Shown piece after piece: positions 1 through 8,985 of a stretch of DNA of 64,000 nt. Numbering within the stretch: the first letter of the stretch is position 1; every line of letters starts with the position of its first letter. The stretch lies in the NCBI RefSeq assembly GCF_000244975.1, contig NZ_CM001440.1:2154325-2218324 (forward strand), read 5' to 3'. The notes below the pieces were generated by a model. That model did not search any database and was not told where the DNA came from. It saw only the letters and a list, made by a program, of their open reading frames with translations. The translations under genes were made by a program, and so were the position numbers. This DNA is from Saccharomonospora cyanea NA-134 (lineage in GTDB: Bacteria > Actinomycetota > Actinomycetes > Mycobacteriales > Pseudonocardiaceae).

Positions 1-470
<470 letters not shown>

Positions 471-482
471 TTCCGCTGTGCA

Positions 483-526
483 CGGGCGAGCCCGGCTGAT
501 CTCGTGGATCGGCCGGGCTCGTCCCG
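483..526 (+). terminator. Hairpin terminator after katG
   Basis: A strong GC-rich inverted repeat begins 13 bases after the katG stop. Arms at about 483-496 and 511-526 pair almost perfectly (core GAGCCCGGC / GCCGGGCTC). There is no T-tract, which is common for actinobacterial terminators. Confidence 0.75.
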
Positions 527-697
527 TTGCCCAGGTGTGGTCACCGACCGCACCCACCACCATATTCGGGCCCGGCGACATCGAGTTCCGGATGGGCTCC
601 ACCGGCTCCACTGGCGAGGTCGACCTCGGCAACGGTGAGCTGTACCTGGCGTGATCGACACAACTCGGAAGATCCCGCTCGGGCGTCGCGTACTCGA

Positions 698-1075
698 TCA
701 GCGTGTCACGTAGGTGCTCAGGAGAGCTTGGACCTCGTAGACGTCGACTCCCTTGCCGAACTGCTTCGTGATCGGCTCCGAGTTTCCGGAAAGCCAGATC
801 TTCAGCTCGGCGTCGAGGTCGAAGGTACCGGCGGTCTCGACGGAGAAGTGGGTGATGCCGCGATACGGAATCGAGTGGTACTCGACCTTTCGGCCGGTCA
901 CACCCTGCTTGTCGACGAGGATCAGGCGCCGGTCGGTGAAGAGGAACGAGTCCCGGATCAGTTGGTAGGCGGCATGGATCTGCTCTCCCTGCGCCAGCAG
1001 CCGCCCGAACTCCCGCGTCGCCGCACGGGGATCGGTACGCGAAGCATTGCCCAGCATCCCGTCGAAAATGCCCAT
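698..1075 (-). CDS. PH domain-containing protein (bPH/DUF1696 type)
   Basis: A 125-residue cytoplasmic protein that reads as one bacterial pleckstrin-homology domain. The pattern FLFTDRRLILVDKQGVTGRK followed by SIPYRGITHFSVETAGTFDLDAELKIW is typical of the PF08000-like family. The start at the ATG of MGIFDGML is preferred over an in-frame ATG 28 codons upstream, because family members begin this way and a G-rich ribosome site precedes it. The gene converges on katG and has no operon partner. Molecular role is unknown; the family is thought to be a stress-related oligomeric scaffold. Confidence 0.85.
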   Translation of the reverse strand: MGIFDGMLGNASRTDPRAATREFGRLLAQGEQIHAAYQLIRDSFLFTDRRLILVDKQGVTGRKVEYHSIPYRGITHFSVETAGTFDLDAELKIWLSGNSEPITKQFGKGVDVYEVQALLSTYVTR

Positions 1076-1313
1076 GTGAACCCCCACTGAAGATCCGCGC
1101 CGTGCGATCACGATAGCGAAAAACGGGTGCTCGGCGGTGGCCCTTGAGGGCCGTAGCAAGCACCCGGCGCCGGGAACGCGCTCAGCGACCCCGCATCGTG
1201 GACTGGCCGTAGGTGGTCACGGTGAAGGCGTCCCCGCTGGTCGCGTGGTCGCGGACGTGCCGCGCGACCACCGTTCCACGGGTGGTGCGTGGGCTTCCGT
1301 GACCCGTGAGCTC

Positions 1314-1952
1314 ATGCGATCCGGGCGGGGGAACGTCACGGTCCCTTCGCACGTTGGGCTTTTCGTGGAGATTGTGACATCCGACCGGCTGGTCCTGCCC
1401 CTTGAAAACCGCGCACTGCTCGTGGTCGCCGGTCTGCCCGGGGCAGGCAAGAGCACCCTTCTGCGAGACGCCGCCGTCGACCCGGAGGTCACTCTGCTCG
1501 ACACCGACCACGTGCGCGCGAGGTTGGCCGCGTTCTTCCCTGCGGGCACCGCCTACTCCTACTACCGGCCGCTCGTGCACGTGTTGCACATCCTGCGACT
1601 CGTGTCGGCCGCGATCCGTGCCCCTGGGCCGGTGGTGGTGCACGATCCGGCCACCGGCGCCATCGCCAGGGCGGCGTTCGTCGTACTCGGTGCTCTCACC
1701 GGGCGCAGCAGGCACCTGCTCTGGATCGACTGCACGGTGAACGAGGCTCTGGCAGGGCAGCACCACCGTGGCCGGGTTCTCCTCGGCTGGTCGTTCGCGC
1801 GGCACGCTCGCAACGCGGCCCGGCTGCGCCGTCGCCTGCTCGCCGGTGCCGTACTCGCGAGCTGGCGCAACGTGACCATGACCGACCGTCAGGGGGCCCG
1901 GCGAGGCATGCGGATCGTGCGGACGGAACCGCACCGGAGGGGGCGTCAGTAG
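1314..1952 (+). CDS. P-loop NTPase, AAA/zeta-toxin-like kinase family
   Basis: A protein of about 210 residues with a Walker A motif GLPGAGKST near residue 40, followed by LLDTDHVRARLA, where an acidic pair and arginines could bind a phosphate acceptor. The layout resembles small P-loop kinases (gluconate kinase or zeta-toxin-like ATPases that phosphorylate small molecules). A second motif VVVHDPATGAIAR lies mid-protein and the C-terminus is very basic. The start is uncertain: ATG at 1314 is given here, but GTG at 1374, just after GTGGAG, would also keep the whole domain. Substrate is unknown. It stands alone between two minus-strand genes. Confidence 0.72.
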   Translation: MRSGRGNVTVPSHVGLFVEIVTSDRLVLPLENRALLVVAGLPGAGKSTLLRDAAVDPEVTLLDTDHVRARLAAFFPAGTAYSYYRPLVHVLHILRLVSAAIRAPGPVVVHDPATGAIARAAFVVLGALTGRSRHLLWIDCTVNEALAGQHHRGRVLLGWSFARHARNAARLRRRLLAGAVLASWRNVTMTDRQGARRGMRIVRTEPHRRGRQ

Positions 1953-2349
1953 CTCACGCGTGCCACGGGACCCCGTGAGGAATCCGGATGGCGGCCCAGA
2001 GACGGGAACGATGTCGGTAGCCGACAACGCGGGTCCTGTCCGGCAGAGTTGGCGCGGGAACACGGACCTCCCAGACCCGTCGTGCGAGTAACCGTGCGAA
2101 ACAGCCACGTCGGCAGAGCGGTCCGGGAACGTGCGAACCGTCCTGCACCGAGCGCATCCGGCACGGCTCGTGGCCGTTCTCGGGCAGAGGTGGCTCGCGA
2201 GCCGAGGTCGCTGAGCGCCCGCGATCCCGCGAGTCCGTGTGTCGGTGACCACCAACCCCAGGGGATCGGGTGACGTCGTCGACGTGAGGGCGAGGTCACC
2301 ACGCGCTCATGCGGAGGTTCTCCGCTGACGGGGTCTGCGGTGTTCGTGG
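1953..2349. other. Intergenic stretch, no gene supported
   Basis: These 397 bases lie between two convergent genes. Open frames on both strands have odd, Arg/Pro/Ser-rich translations with no recognisable domain, and I see no tRNA or clear terminator hairpin. Confidence 0.5.
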
Positions 2350-3027
2350 CTACGGGGTGATAGCGGTGGCTGCTTCGGCGGTGGCCTGGAGGACCGCTGC
2401 GGAGGGATTTCCGGTGAGTGGTTCGGTCTCGGCGAGGACCACTGACCGCCCCCTGGTCTTCGAGTCGTAGTGGTGACCGGTGAACGGCACGAGTGGTGCG
2501 ATCGGGTGGATGTCGCCGGTGCCGTGTTCGTCGATGAGGCGACGGAATCGCCGAGCCTGTGACGTTCGCCGCATGGTCACCTTGGAAACGGCCACCAGCA
2601 TCGTGTTGCCTGCCTCATCGGTGACCGGGTACTGCCAACGTTCGAGGCTTCGGCAGGGCGTGGTGAGGAAGAATCGCTGCACTTGCCCGAAGGTGAAAGA
2701 GACGCACTCGACGGCGTTCTCATGTCGCTCCGGACCTTTGCGCATCCGGAGCTGTTTCCAGGCGCTCTGGGAATTGCCCTGCCTCGCCATCCGTTTCGCC
2801 CTGGGGAGGTGGGACTCGATGTTGCGGACCACGGCGGACTCGGCCGCGGACAAGGTGGCGGAGCCACCCGACGATCCACCCACCGTGGAAAAGCCGCCAA
2901 TCCCGCCCGACGCACCGAGCGCCACCGCGGTGCCGACCGCCAGCGCGACCGGTGCGCCCCGCCCTTTCGTTCTGTTGACTGGAACTCTTCTTCCATCCGG
3001 TAGCGTCACCCATCTTTGTTCGGCCAT
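2350..3027 (-). CDS. Hypothetical protein with one N-terminal hydrophobic segment
   Basis: A 225-residue protein I do not recognise. It starts MAEQRWVTLPDGRRVPVNR, followed by a Gly/Ala/Ser-rich hydrophobic stretch (about residues 24-60) that could be a weak membrane segment or linker. A mostly soluble region follows, with KRMARQGNSQSAWKQLRMRK and a central FTFGQVQRFFLTTPCRSLERW. The start ATG has an excellent ribosome site, GAGGAGGAC, 1-4 bases away, so translation from this point is likely. It stands alone with a 712-base gap upstream. The C-terminal part is enriched in His/Thr/Arg. No function is proposed. Confidence 0.7.
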   Translation of the reverse strand: MAEQRWVTLPDGRRVPVNRTKGRGAPVALAVGTAVALGASGGIGGFSTVGGSSGGSATLSAAESAVVRNIESHLPRAKRMARQGNSQSAWKQLRMRKGPERHENAVECVSFTFGQVQRFFLTTPCRSLERWQYPVTDEAGNTMLVAVSKVTMRRTSQARRFRRLIDEHGTGDIHPIAPLVPFTGHHYDSKTRGRSVVLAETEPLTGNPSAAVLQATAEAATAITP

Positions 3028-3739
3028 CGTCCTCCTCTCGTCGGTGTAACGAGATTCTTGGTCAGCTGGCTGGGAACCTCGGGGAAACCGGGTTGCCACA
3101 CCCGAAAGGAGTAGCAAGGAGCGACTCGTTGACGGCTGCTCCGGACCAGTGACGCCGAACGACGCGCAGCCTGCTCGCAGGTGAGGTGGTCGTCGGAACG
3201 GGCCGGTCTGCGGCGAACCGTTGACACGAACCTCTCACTCGCGTTCGCTTGGTTCCGCGGACGCTCCTTTCGCCTTCGATCCGGGTCCCCTCTCCGAGCA
3301 GGCTCACCGCACCCGGTAGGGGACCGCCTGACCACCGCTCCCTGATCGAACGCCAACGTGTCAAAAGCTCGGAATCCCGGTCCCGCAGGTTTTCGGCAGA
3401 TGGCATTGGTCGAGAACCGATGCGCGCATCGGCACGAGACCACTCAGCACGCCGTTTCCGAAAACGGCATGACATGAAACGATCCGTGAATGACCACCCG
3501 TCCGTCCGAAGCCCGGTGACTCCGTGCCGATGGGGCCACGTGTGTGGGGTCAAGAACCCGTCACAACCACAGCGTGGTCAGCGGTTCCCAACCGTCCTCT
3601 ACGCGCGGTGACCGGAACCGGCCCCGATCGCCTCGAGGCCAGTTCCACGGACGGCCGCTGATGCTGATCCAGTAGCTCCCGGGCGAGCCCGTGTGTCCTC
3701 GATGTCGACCATTGTGCGATCGCTAGGTGAACGACCGGG
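3028..3739. other. Long intergenic region, no convincing gene
   Basis: About 0.7 kb between the hypothetical gene and the DUF5682 operon end. Open frames exist on both strands, but their translations (Arg/Ser/Pro-rich, no domain) look non-coding and the base composition is less GC-biased than neighbouring genes. A short hairpin GCCGTTT-CCGA-AAACGGC occupies 3451-3468. It may hold the promoter of the gene ending at 2350 and the trailer of the operon ending at 3740. Confidence 0.5.
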
Positions 3740-6505
3740 TCAGCGACTCAACAGTTCCCCGAGTGTCTTCGCCGTGTCCGGATACCGACCGACCAGGCTG
3801 ACGCCGCTCGTGCCACTACTGCCCTCCCAGGTGGCGTCACAACAGAGGAGATTCGCGACCGCGTCACAGGTTGCCGGGTAGGCAGCCAACAGTGAGACAC
3901 CACGGCTGCGTTGCGCACGCGGTGCGGCCGGGATGACATCTTCCGCCAGCCACGGCGGCACCCACTCGTCGAGTTCCGCGAGCCTGCTGGGGAAGATTCG
4001 ATCGGACTCGCGAATCAGCAGCGGAGCCAGCTCGGTGCCTCCGGCCCTCAACGTGGTGATCAGGATCGGCAGCCACGGCAGCAGAACGTGATCCGGCAGC
4101 CGGGCGAACGCGTTCGACACCACCTCCACCACGAAGTCCACCAGACCCGGCACGGGTTCCAGGGCGTGCACGAACCCGCTGAGGTACCGCGGATACGCGG
4201 GCAGCACCAGCGGGTTGTCCAGCAGCTCGTCGCATGTCGCGCGCAACTCAGCCCGGGTGAGTTTTCCGAGCTGCACCTGCGCCGACCACAACAACGCCAC
4301 CTTCGCCGGTTCCTCCGGGTGAGACTGTGACACCGCCAGTTCCAGCTGTGCCCGGTCGCAGCCCAGCGACAGCGCCAGGCCTTCCATGCTGAACAGGAAG
4401 CCCAGCATCGCGGCTACCTGATCGACACTCGTGTGCTCGTCGGTGAACGCGGTCGGCAGCAGGGTGCAGTAGTGCGCGTAACCGGCTTTGACGAAGGACT
4501 CGATCCACGGGGGCAACACCGGTTCGCTGGTTCGGTAGAACGCCAACAGCCGCCGCACCCGCCGCAGCACCTCCGGTGCACCGTCAACGCTGCGTTCGGT
4601 CGCCAGGACCTGCAGCGCTCGGGTTCCCAGCTCGTCGGCGAGTCGGGAACCGCGCAGGTACAGGGTCGCGTCCTCGACGGCCGCCAGCACGGTCGCCGCG
4701 GTCGACCGCGAGTCGTAGGCGCTCCGTCGCAGGCGTTGCTCCATCACCTGCTCGACGCTGACGCCCTCGTAACCCAGCTCGATGAGTGCTCGCTGGTGCG
4801 TGCCCAGCGCGAGGTCCCACGACTCCTGGATCGGGCGTTCACCCAGCCGCCGTTGCCCCATGATCGGCCGTGCCGCGCCGTGCGGCAACAGATACCGCAA
4901 CATCCACAGCAGGTCCGAGCACGGTTCCAGTTCCGGGTTCGACGCGATGTCGAGCAACGCCCGTTGCACGCCGCGTCGCTGCAGGGAGAGCTTCAACGGC
5001 GCGAGCCGGTCGTGAACGTCGCGGGCCAGGGGTGGCAGCGCGTCGTAGCCGACCTGGCCCAGCCGGTCGCCGCCCATCATGATTTCGACGATGCGGCGCA
5101 CGTCCCGGCGTCCCGGCACGGCGTCCTTCTCGAGACACGTGATCGCCGCGTCCTGGAAGTCGTACGGGGTGGGCTTGATCCGGTCGCGCATCCCCGCGAG
5201 GAGGATCGACGTCTCGAACACGGCAATGGCGTCGGCGGTCGCGGCGAGGTAACCGTTGCGGCGCGCGGCCCGTACGACCTCCACGGACCAGTCCAGCAGT
5301 TCGGCTTCGTCCAAGCGGTCGAGCACAGGTGGCCGTTGCAGGAAGCCGGTCAGGTTGTCCGACGGCGTGAGGGCCGGCGCGGGGTCAGGAAGCGCCTTGG
5401 TCTTCTTCCGCTTGCCACCGCCGAGTTGCCCCGCCAGCCGGAACGGCTTCACTCGAGAGCGCTTGACGTTCTTCGCCCACTCCGTCGCAGCGATCGACAC
5501 CGAGCCGGGAGCCAAACCGAACTGTGCCTCGATGGCCGCATGGCTGGATGGGATCAGCCCGTACTGCCACGTGCTCGCGCTTCTGGGGCTGATGCCGAAG
5601 GTGTCGGTGCCGTCGACGCCGAACTCCGCGACCCGGCTGGCGGCGTGGAACGCGCCACACACGTAAAGGCCGTCCTCCGGCGCACCACCGGTCGTCGCGA
5701 GGTGCTCCCGTATGCGTGTCCACATGTACCGTTCGCGGTCCTCGTCCACCCGGATCCGGTGCGAGTCCCCGGGTGCGAGACGCCGGAACAGACTGCCGAT
5801 CAGGAACATCACCTGCCGGTAGGTGTCGTGGTCACTGTCCCCGAGCGGCAGTTCGACGTACTGGTGCCACCACTCCGACCAGTGCCGCACCCTACCGTGG
5901 TGCAGCAGGTGCTCCTCCAGCTCGGCGAACCGCGGCCGCAGATCACCGAGTTCGACGCCGATCGCGTCGCCGTGCAGCGCCTCCTCCTCGCGTGGCGCCG
6001 TATCCGGGTCGGCGGGCCTCGTGTCCGGCGGCGTCCGTCTCCGTTCCCACTGAAAGACGTGATCGGACGACCGGTCGACCAGGACCAGCTCGACGCCAGG
6101 CGTGTCCAACGCGTACGCGATCGCCTGGTACTCCGCCGAGGCCTCGGTGATCGGCGCGACCACCGACAGCGGAGCCCACTCGGGCGGAAACCCGTCGACC
6201 TCGCTCGCGAACGCCTGCACCGCGACCGGAAGCCGGCAGTTGCGGAGTTCGGTCAACAGCGGTGCCATGTCCTCGCACAGCTCCAGGTAGACCACCTTCG
6301 GCTGCTTCTCCCGCAGCCGGCGGGCCATCGCGGTGGCCGACGCGGGCGAGTGATGACAAACCGGGAAGATCTCCAACCGTTCCCGGATCGCGCGGTCGAC
6401 GTCGTCGACGATGCCGAGCAGGAGTCCCTCCAGGGCGTCCGGCCCGTCCGCGAACGCGGCGGCGGCCTCCCGTAGCTGCGTGCGCAGCGCATCGAACTCG
6501 GTCAT
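3740..6505 (-). CDS. DUF5682 family protein (last gene of SWIM-VWA-MoxR operon)
   Basis: A 921-residue soluble protein matching DUF5682, the family that travels with MoxR ATPase and VWA genes (E. coli yehM-like). The N-terminal third carries the hallmark FPVCHHSPASATAMARRL (His51-His52), YLELCEDMAPLL (Glu75), RERYMWTRIREHL (about 258-270) and YVCGAFHAAS (His287). This spacing recalls EreA/ChaN/TIKI-type hydrolase folds, although that link is my inference. The remaining 600 residues look alpha-helical and repeat-like, with no known catalytic motif. Its ATG overlaps the MoxR stop (ATGA), so it is translationally coupled as the last of five genes. Biochemical activity is unknown. Confidence 0.9.
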   Translation of the reverse strand: MTEFDALRTQLREAAAAFADGPDALEGLLLGIVDDVDRAIRERLEIFPVCHHSPASATAMARRLREKQPKVVYLELCEDMAPLLTELRNCRLPVAVQAFASEVDGFPPEWAPLSVVAPITEASAEYQAIAYALDTPGVELVLVDRSSDHVFQWERRRTPPDTRPADPDTAPREEEALHGDAIGVELGDLRPRFAELEEHLLHHGRVRHWSEWWHQYVELPLGDSDHDTYRQVMFLIGSLFRRLAPGDSHRIRVDEDRERYMWTRIREHLATTGGAPEDGLYVCGAFHAASRVAEFGVDGTDTFGISPRSASTWQYGLIPSSHAAIEAQFGLAPGSVSIAATEWAKNVKRSRVKPFRLAGQLGGGKRKKTKALPDPAPALTPSDNLTGFLQRPPVLDRLDEAELLDWSVEVVRAARRNGYLAATADAIAVFETSILLAGMRDRIKPTPYDFQDAAITCLEKDAVPGRRDVRRIVEIMMGGDRLGQVGYDALPPLARDVHDRLAPLKLSLQRRGVQRALLDIASNPELEPCSDLLWMLRYLLPHGAARPIMGQRRLGERPIQESWDLALGTHQRALIELGYEGVSVEQVMEQRLRRSAYDSRSTAATVLAAVEDATLYLRGSRLADELGTRALQVLATERSVDGAPEVLRRVRRLLAFYRTSEPVLPPWIESFVKAGYAHYCTLLPTAFTDEHTSVDQVAAMLGFLFSMEGLALSLGCDRAQLELAVSQSHPEEPAKVALLWSAQVQLGKLTRAELRATCDELLDNPLVLPAYPRYLSGFVHALEPVPGLVDFVVEVVSNAFARLPDHVLLPWLPILITTLRAGGTELAPLLIRESDRIFPSRLAELDEWVPPWLAEDVIPAAPRAQRSRGVSLLAAYPATCDAVANLLCCDATWEGSSGTSGVSLVGRYPDTAKTLGELLSR

Positions 6506-7614
6506 GACAGGGTGGCGATCGCGTCGCGGCCGCCCTCCAGGAAGTCCGGCCAGTCTCCACCTTCGTCTTTGCTGCGCGGCTCGACGACACCGTGCAGGTA
6601 CTTGTTCAGGATGGCGAGGTCCTCGGGTTCACGCCGCGCCAGCGAGCCGACGAGGGAGGAGGCGAGGGTGCGGGCGGTCAGCGCGCGCTCGCCGAAGAAG
6701 TTGCTGTGCAGGATCGCGTCCTCCAACACACCGATCTGTTCGGCGGTGGACAACGCGGACTCCAGCTTCTCGTCGTCGCTGCCCGCAGAGGCAGCCGAAG
6801 CGCGCAGGTCGGCGAAGCTGCGCAGCAGCACGTCCAGCAGCGTCGGCGGCACGTCCAGCTCGATCTGGTGGCGACGCAGCAGCTCTTCGGTGCGGAAACG
6901 GACGATCTCCGCCTCGCTCTTCTTGTTCGTCACCACCGGAATGCGCACGAAGTTGAACCGACGCTTCAACGCCGAGGACAGATCGTTGACACCGCGGTCC
7001 CGACTGTTGGCGGTCGCGATGATGGAGAAGCCGGGCTTGGCGAACACGATGTTGTCGCTGTCCAGCTCGGGCACCGAGATGTACTTCTCCGACAGAATCG
7101 AGATCAGTGCGTCCTGCACGTCGCTCGTGGAACGGGTCAGTTCCTCGAAGCGGCCGATGGCACCCTGTTCCATCGCGGTCATGATCGGTGACGGGATCAT
7201 CGACTCCCGCGACTGGCCCTTCGCGATGACCATCGACACGTTCCACGAGTACTTGATCTGGTCCTCGGTGGTGCCGGCCGTGCCCTGCACCACGAGCGTC
7301 GAGTTCCGCGAGATCGCGGCGGCCAGCAGTTCGGCCAACCAGCTCTTGCCGGTGCCCGGGTCACCGATCAGCAGGAGGCCGCGGTCGGACGCCAGCGTGA
7401 CGATGGCCCGCTCGACGAAACTGCGGTCGCCGAACCACTTCTGCGAGATCTCCCTGTCCAGACCGTCGGCCCGCTCGGAGCCCAGAATGAACAGGCGGAC
7501 CATCTTCGGAGACAGTCGCCAGGCGAACGGTTTAGGGCTGTCGTCGATCGACTCCAGCCAGTCCAACTCCTCCGCATACTTGACCTCGGCGGGAGCGCGC
7601 AACAAGTCCGACAT
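6502..7614 (-). CDS. MoxR-type AAA+ ATPase
   Basis: A 370-residue AAA+ ATPase of the MoxR/YehL kind. Visible motifs are Walker A GDPGTGKS (84-91), Walker B around GAIGRFEELTR (151-161), sensor 1 IATANSRDRG (199-208) and an arginine-finger segment ALKRRFNF (215-222). MoxR proteins form hexamers that remodel partner proteins, normally in concert with a VWA-domain protein encoded beside them, exactly as here. The ATG of MSDLL is preferred; an in-frame TTG two codons earlier is also possible. AAAGG lies 8 bases upstream of that ATG. The VWA gene ends 18 bases upstream, and the stop overlaps the DUF5682 start. Confidence 0.93.
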   Translation of the reverse strand: MSDLLRAPAEVKYAEELDWLESIDDSPKPFAWRLSPKMVRLFILGSERADGLDREISQKWFGDRSFVERAIVTLASDRGLLLIGDPGTGKSWLAELLAAAISRNSTLVVQGTAGTTEDQIKYSWNVSMVIAKGQSRESMIPSPIMTAMEQGAIGRFEELTRSTSDVQDALISILSEKYISVPELDSDNIVFAKPGFSIIATANSRDRGVNDLSSALKRRFNFVRIPVVTNKKSEAEIVRFRTEELLRRHQIELDVPPTLLDVLLRSFADLRASAASAGSDDEKLESALSTAEQIGVLEDAILHSNFFGERALTARTLASSLVGSLARREPEDLAILNKYLHGVVEPRSKDEGGDWPDFLEGGRDAIATLS

Positions 7615-7632
7615 GCACAAGACCTTTCTGTG

Positions 7633-8985
7633 TCAGGCGGTGAGGAAAGCTTTGAGTTCGTGCACGAGTCTGCTGACATGGCCGGAGATCACCGGCGTGC
7701 CGAGATCCTTGAAACGTTCCCGGAACCAGGGGTTGACAGCACCACGGCCGGTGCTGCTCACCGAACCGACGGGAATGAACTTCGAGCCGGACCGATGAAT
7801 CGCGGTCATGGAGTCGAACAGCTGCTCGACTCGCGATTCGTAGAAGTCCGAGATCCACACGACGACGGTGTTACGCGGTTCGGGGATCTTCGGTCGGAGC
7901 AGCTCCATGGCCACCATGCCGTCGGTTCCGCCGCCGAGGTTGGTCCGCAACAGCGTTTCGAACGGGTCATGGACCCAGGGCGTGAGATCGAGAGCTTGTG
8001 TGTCGTAGGCGAGAAGGTGTACGTCCACCTTCGGTAGCCCCGCGAAGATGGACGCGAGGATCGCGCAGTTGACCATCGAGTCGACCATCGACCCTGACTG
8101 GTCGACGACCGCGATCAACCGCTGCGGCGTCGTCTTACGTGCGGTATGGCGATAGTAGAGCCGATCGACATGGAGCCGTTCCTCGTCGGGGCTCCAGTTG
8201 ACCAGGTTCTTCCAGATCGTGCGGTCGACGTCGAGGTTGCGGAACACCCGTTTCGGCGGAACCGAACGATCCGCTGTGCCGACGGACGCCTTCGCCACCT
8301 CGGTGCGCAGGACCTCGGCGACCTCGTCGACGAACCGGCGGATCAGTGCCTTGGCGTTGGCGAGCGCCATCCCGGAGAGGTTGTTCTTGTCACGCAGCAG
8401 CTGCTCGATCAGCGACATACTCGGGGTCAGGTGTGCGGCCAGTGCGGGATCAGCGAGGACCTCGCGCAGGTGCATGCGCTTGATGAGGTCGGCCTCGAGA
8501 TTCGCCAACTCAGGGCCGATGTCCGGGAGCAGCGTGTCGAGGTCGGAGCTCGTCCCACCACCGCTGGTCCTCTGCCCCGAACGGCCGCCGCGCAGGCTCC
8601 CCGGTGCACACCCCAGCGCTCGTTCGAGCCAGCCGGTGTCGGCCTGCCATTGCGACAGCTGTTCGGCGGTCACCGTGCCGGAGCGGTTGGCGAACACGTT
8701 GAGCAGCACCTTCGAGACGAGTGCCGCGCGCGACACCTCGGCGGCGCCGTCGCGTTCCGCATCGGGGTCCCGTACCATCAGGTGATCGAACTCCGCGGCC
8801 AGTTCGGGGTGACGCTGCACCACCGCGTCGACGGACACGTGAGGGTCCAGCAGCGCGCTCGGCAGGCCGATGTCGTCGACGACGGCGACACTTGCCGCCT
8901 CCAGGGACGCCCGCTCCTCAGGATCGAAGAGCCGCGCCAGGAGCCGCCAGTACAGGACCTGGCGCCGGTTGTCGTGGGACGTCAC
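7633..8985 (-). CDS. VWA domain protein, MoxR partner
   Basis: A 450-residue cytoplasmic protein. The C-terminal half is a von Willebrand factor A domain with the metal-ion-dependent adhesion site DQSGS (295-299), the GGGTDG loop (351-356) and VVVWISDFYE. The N-terminal half is helical. E. coli YehP has the same type of architecture. MIDAS-containing VWA proteins recruit substrates to MoxR ATPases. The GTG start overlaps the TGA of the gene before it (GTGA). Longer in-frame extensions upstream read through the neighbour's coding sequence in another frame and are rejected. It is the third gene of the five-gene operon. Confidence 0.92.
   Translation of the reverse strand: MTSHDNRRQVLYWRLLARLFDPEERASLEAASVAVVDDIGLPSALLDPHVSVDAVVQRHPELAAEFDHLMVRDPDAERDGAAEVSRAALVSKVLLNVFANRSGTVTAEQLSQWQADTGWLERALGCAPGSLRGGRSGQRTSGGGTSSDLDTLLPDIGPELANLEADLIKRMHLREVLADPALAAHLTPSMSLIEQLLRDKNNLSGMALANAKALIRRFVDEVAEVLRTEVAKASVGTADRSVPPKRVFRNLDVDRTIWKNLVNWSPDEERLHVDRLYYRHTARKTTPQRLIAVVDQSGSMVDSMVNCAILASIFAGLPKVDVHLLAYDTQALDLTPWVHDPFETLLRTNLGGGTDGMVAMELLRPKIPEPRNTVVVWISDFYESRVEQLFDSMTAIHRSGSKFIPVGSVSSTGRGAVNPWFRERFKDLGTPVISGHVSRLVHELKAFLTA

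Noticed and set aside
4433-6475. A 680-residue plus-strand open frame
   Set aside because: Antisense shadow of the DUF5682 gene with Arg/Gln/Pro-rich composition and no ribosome site.
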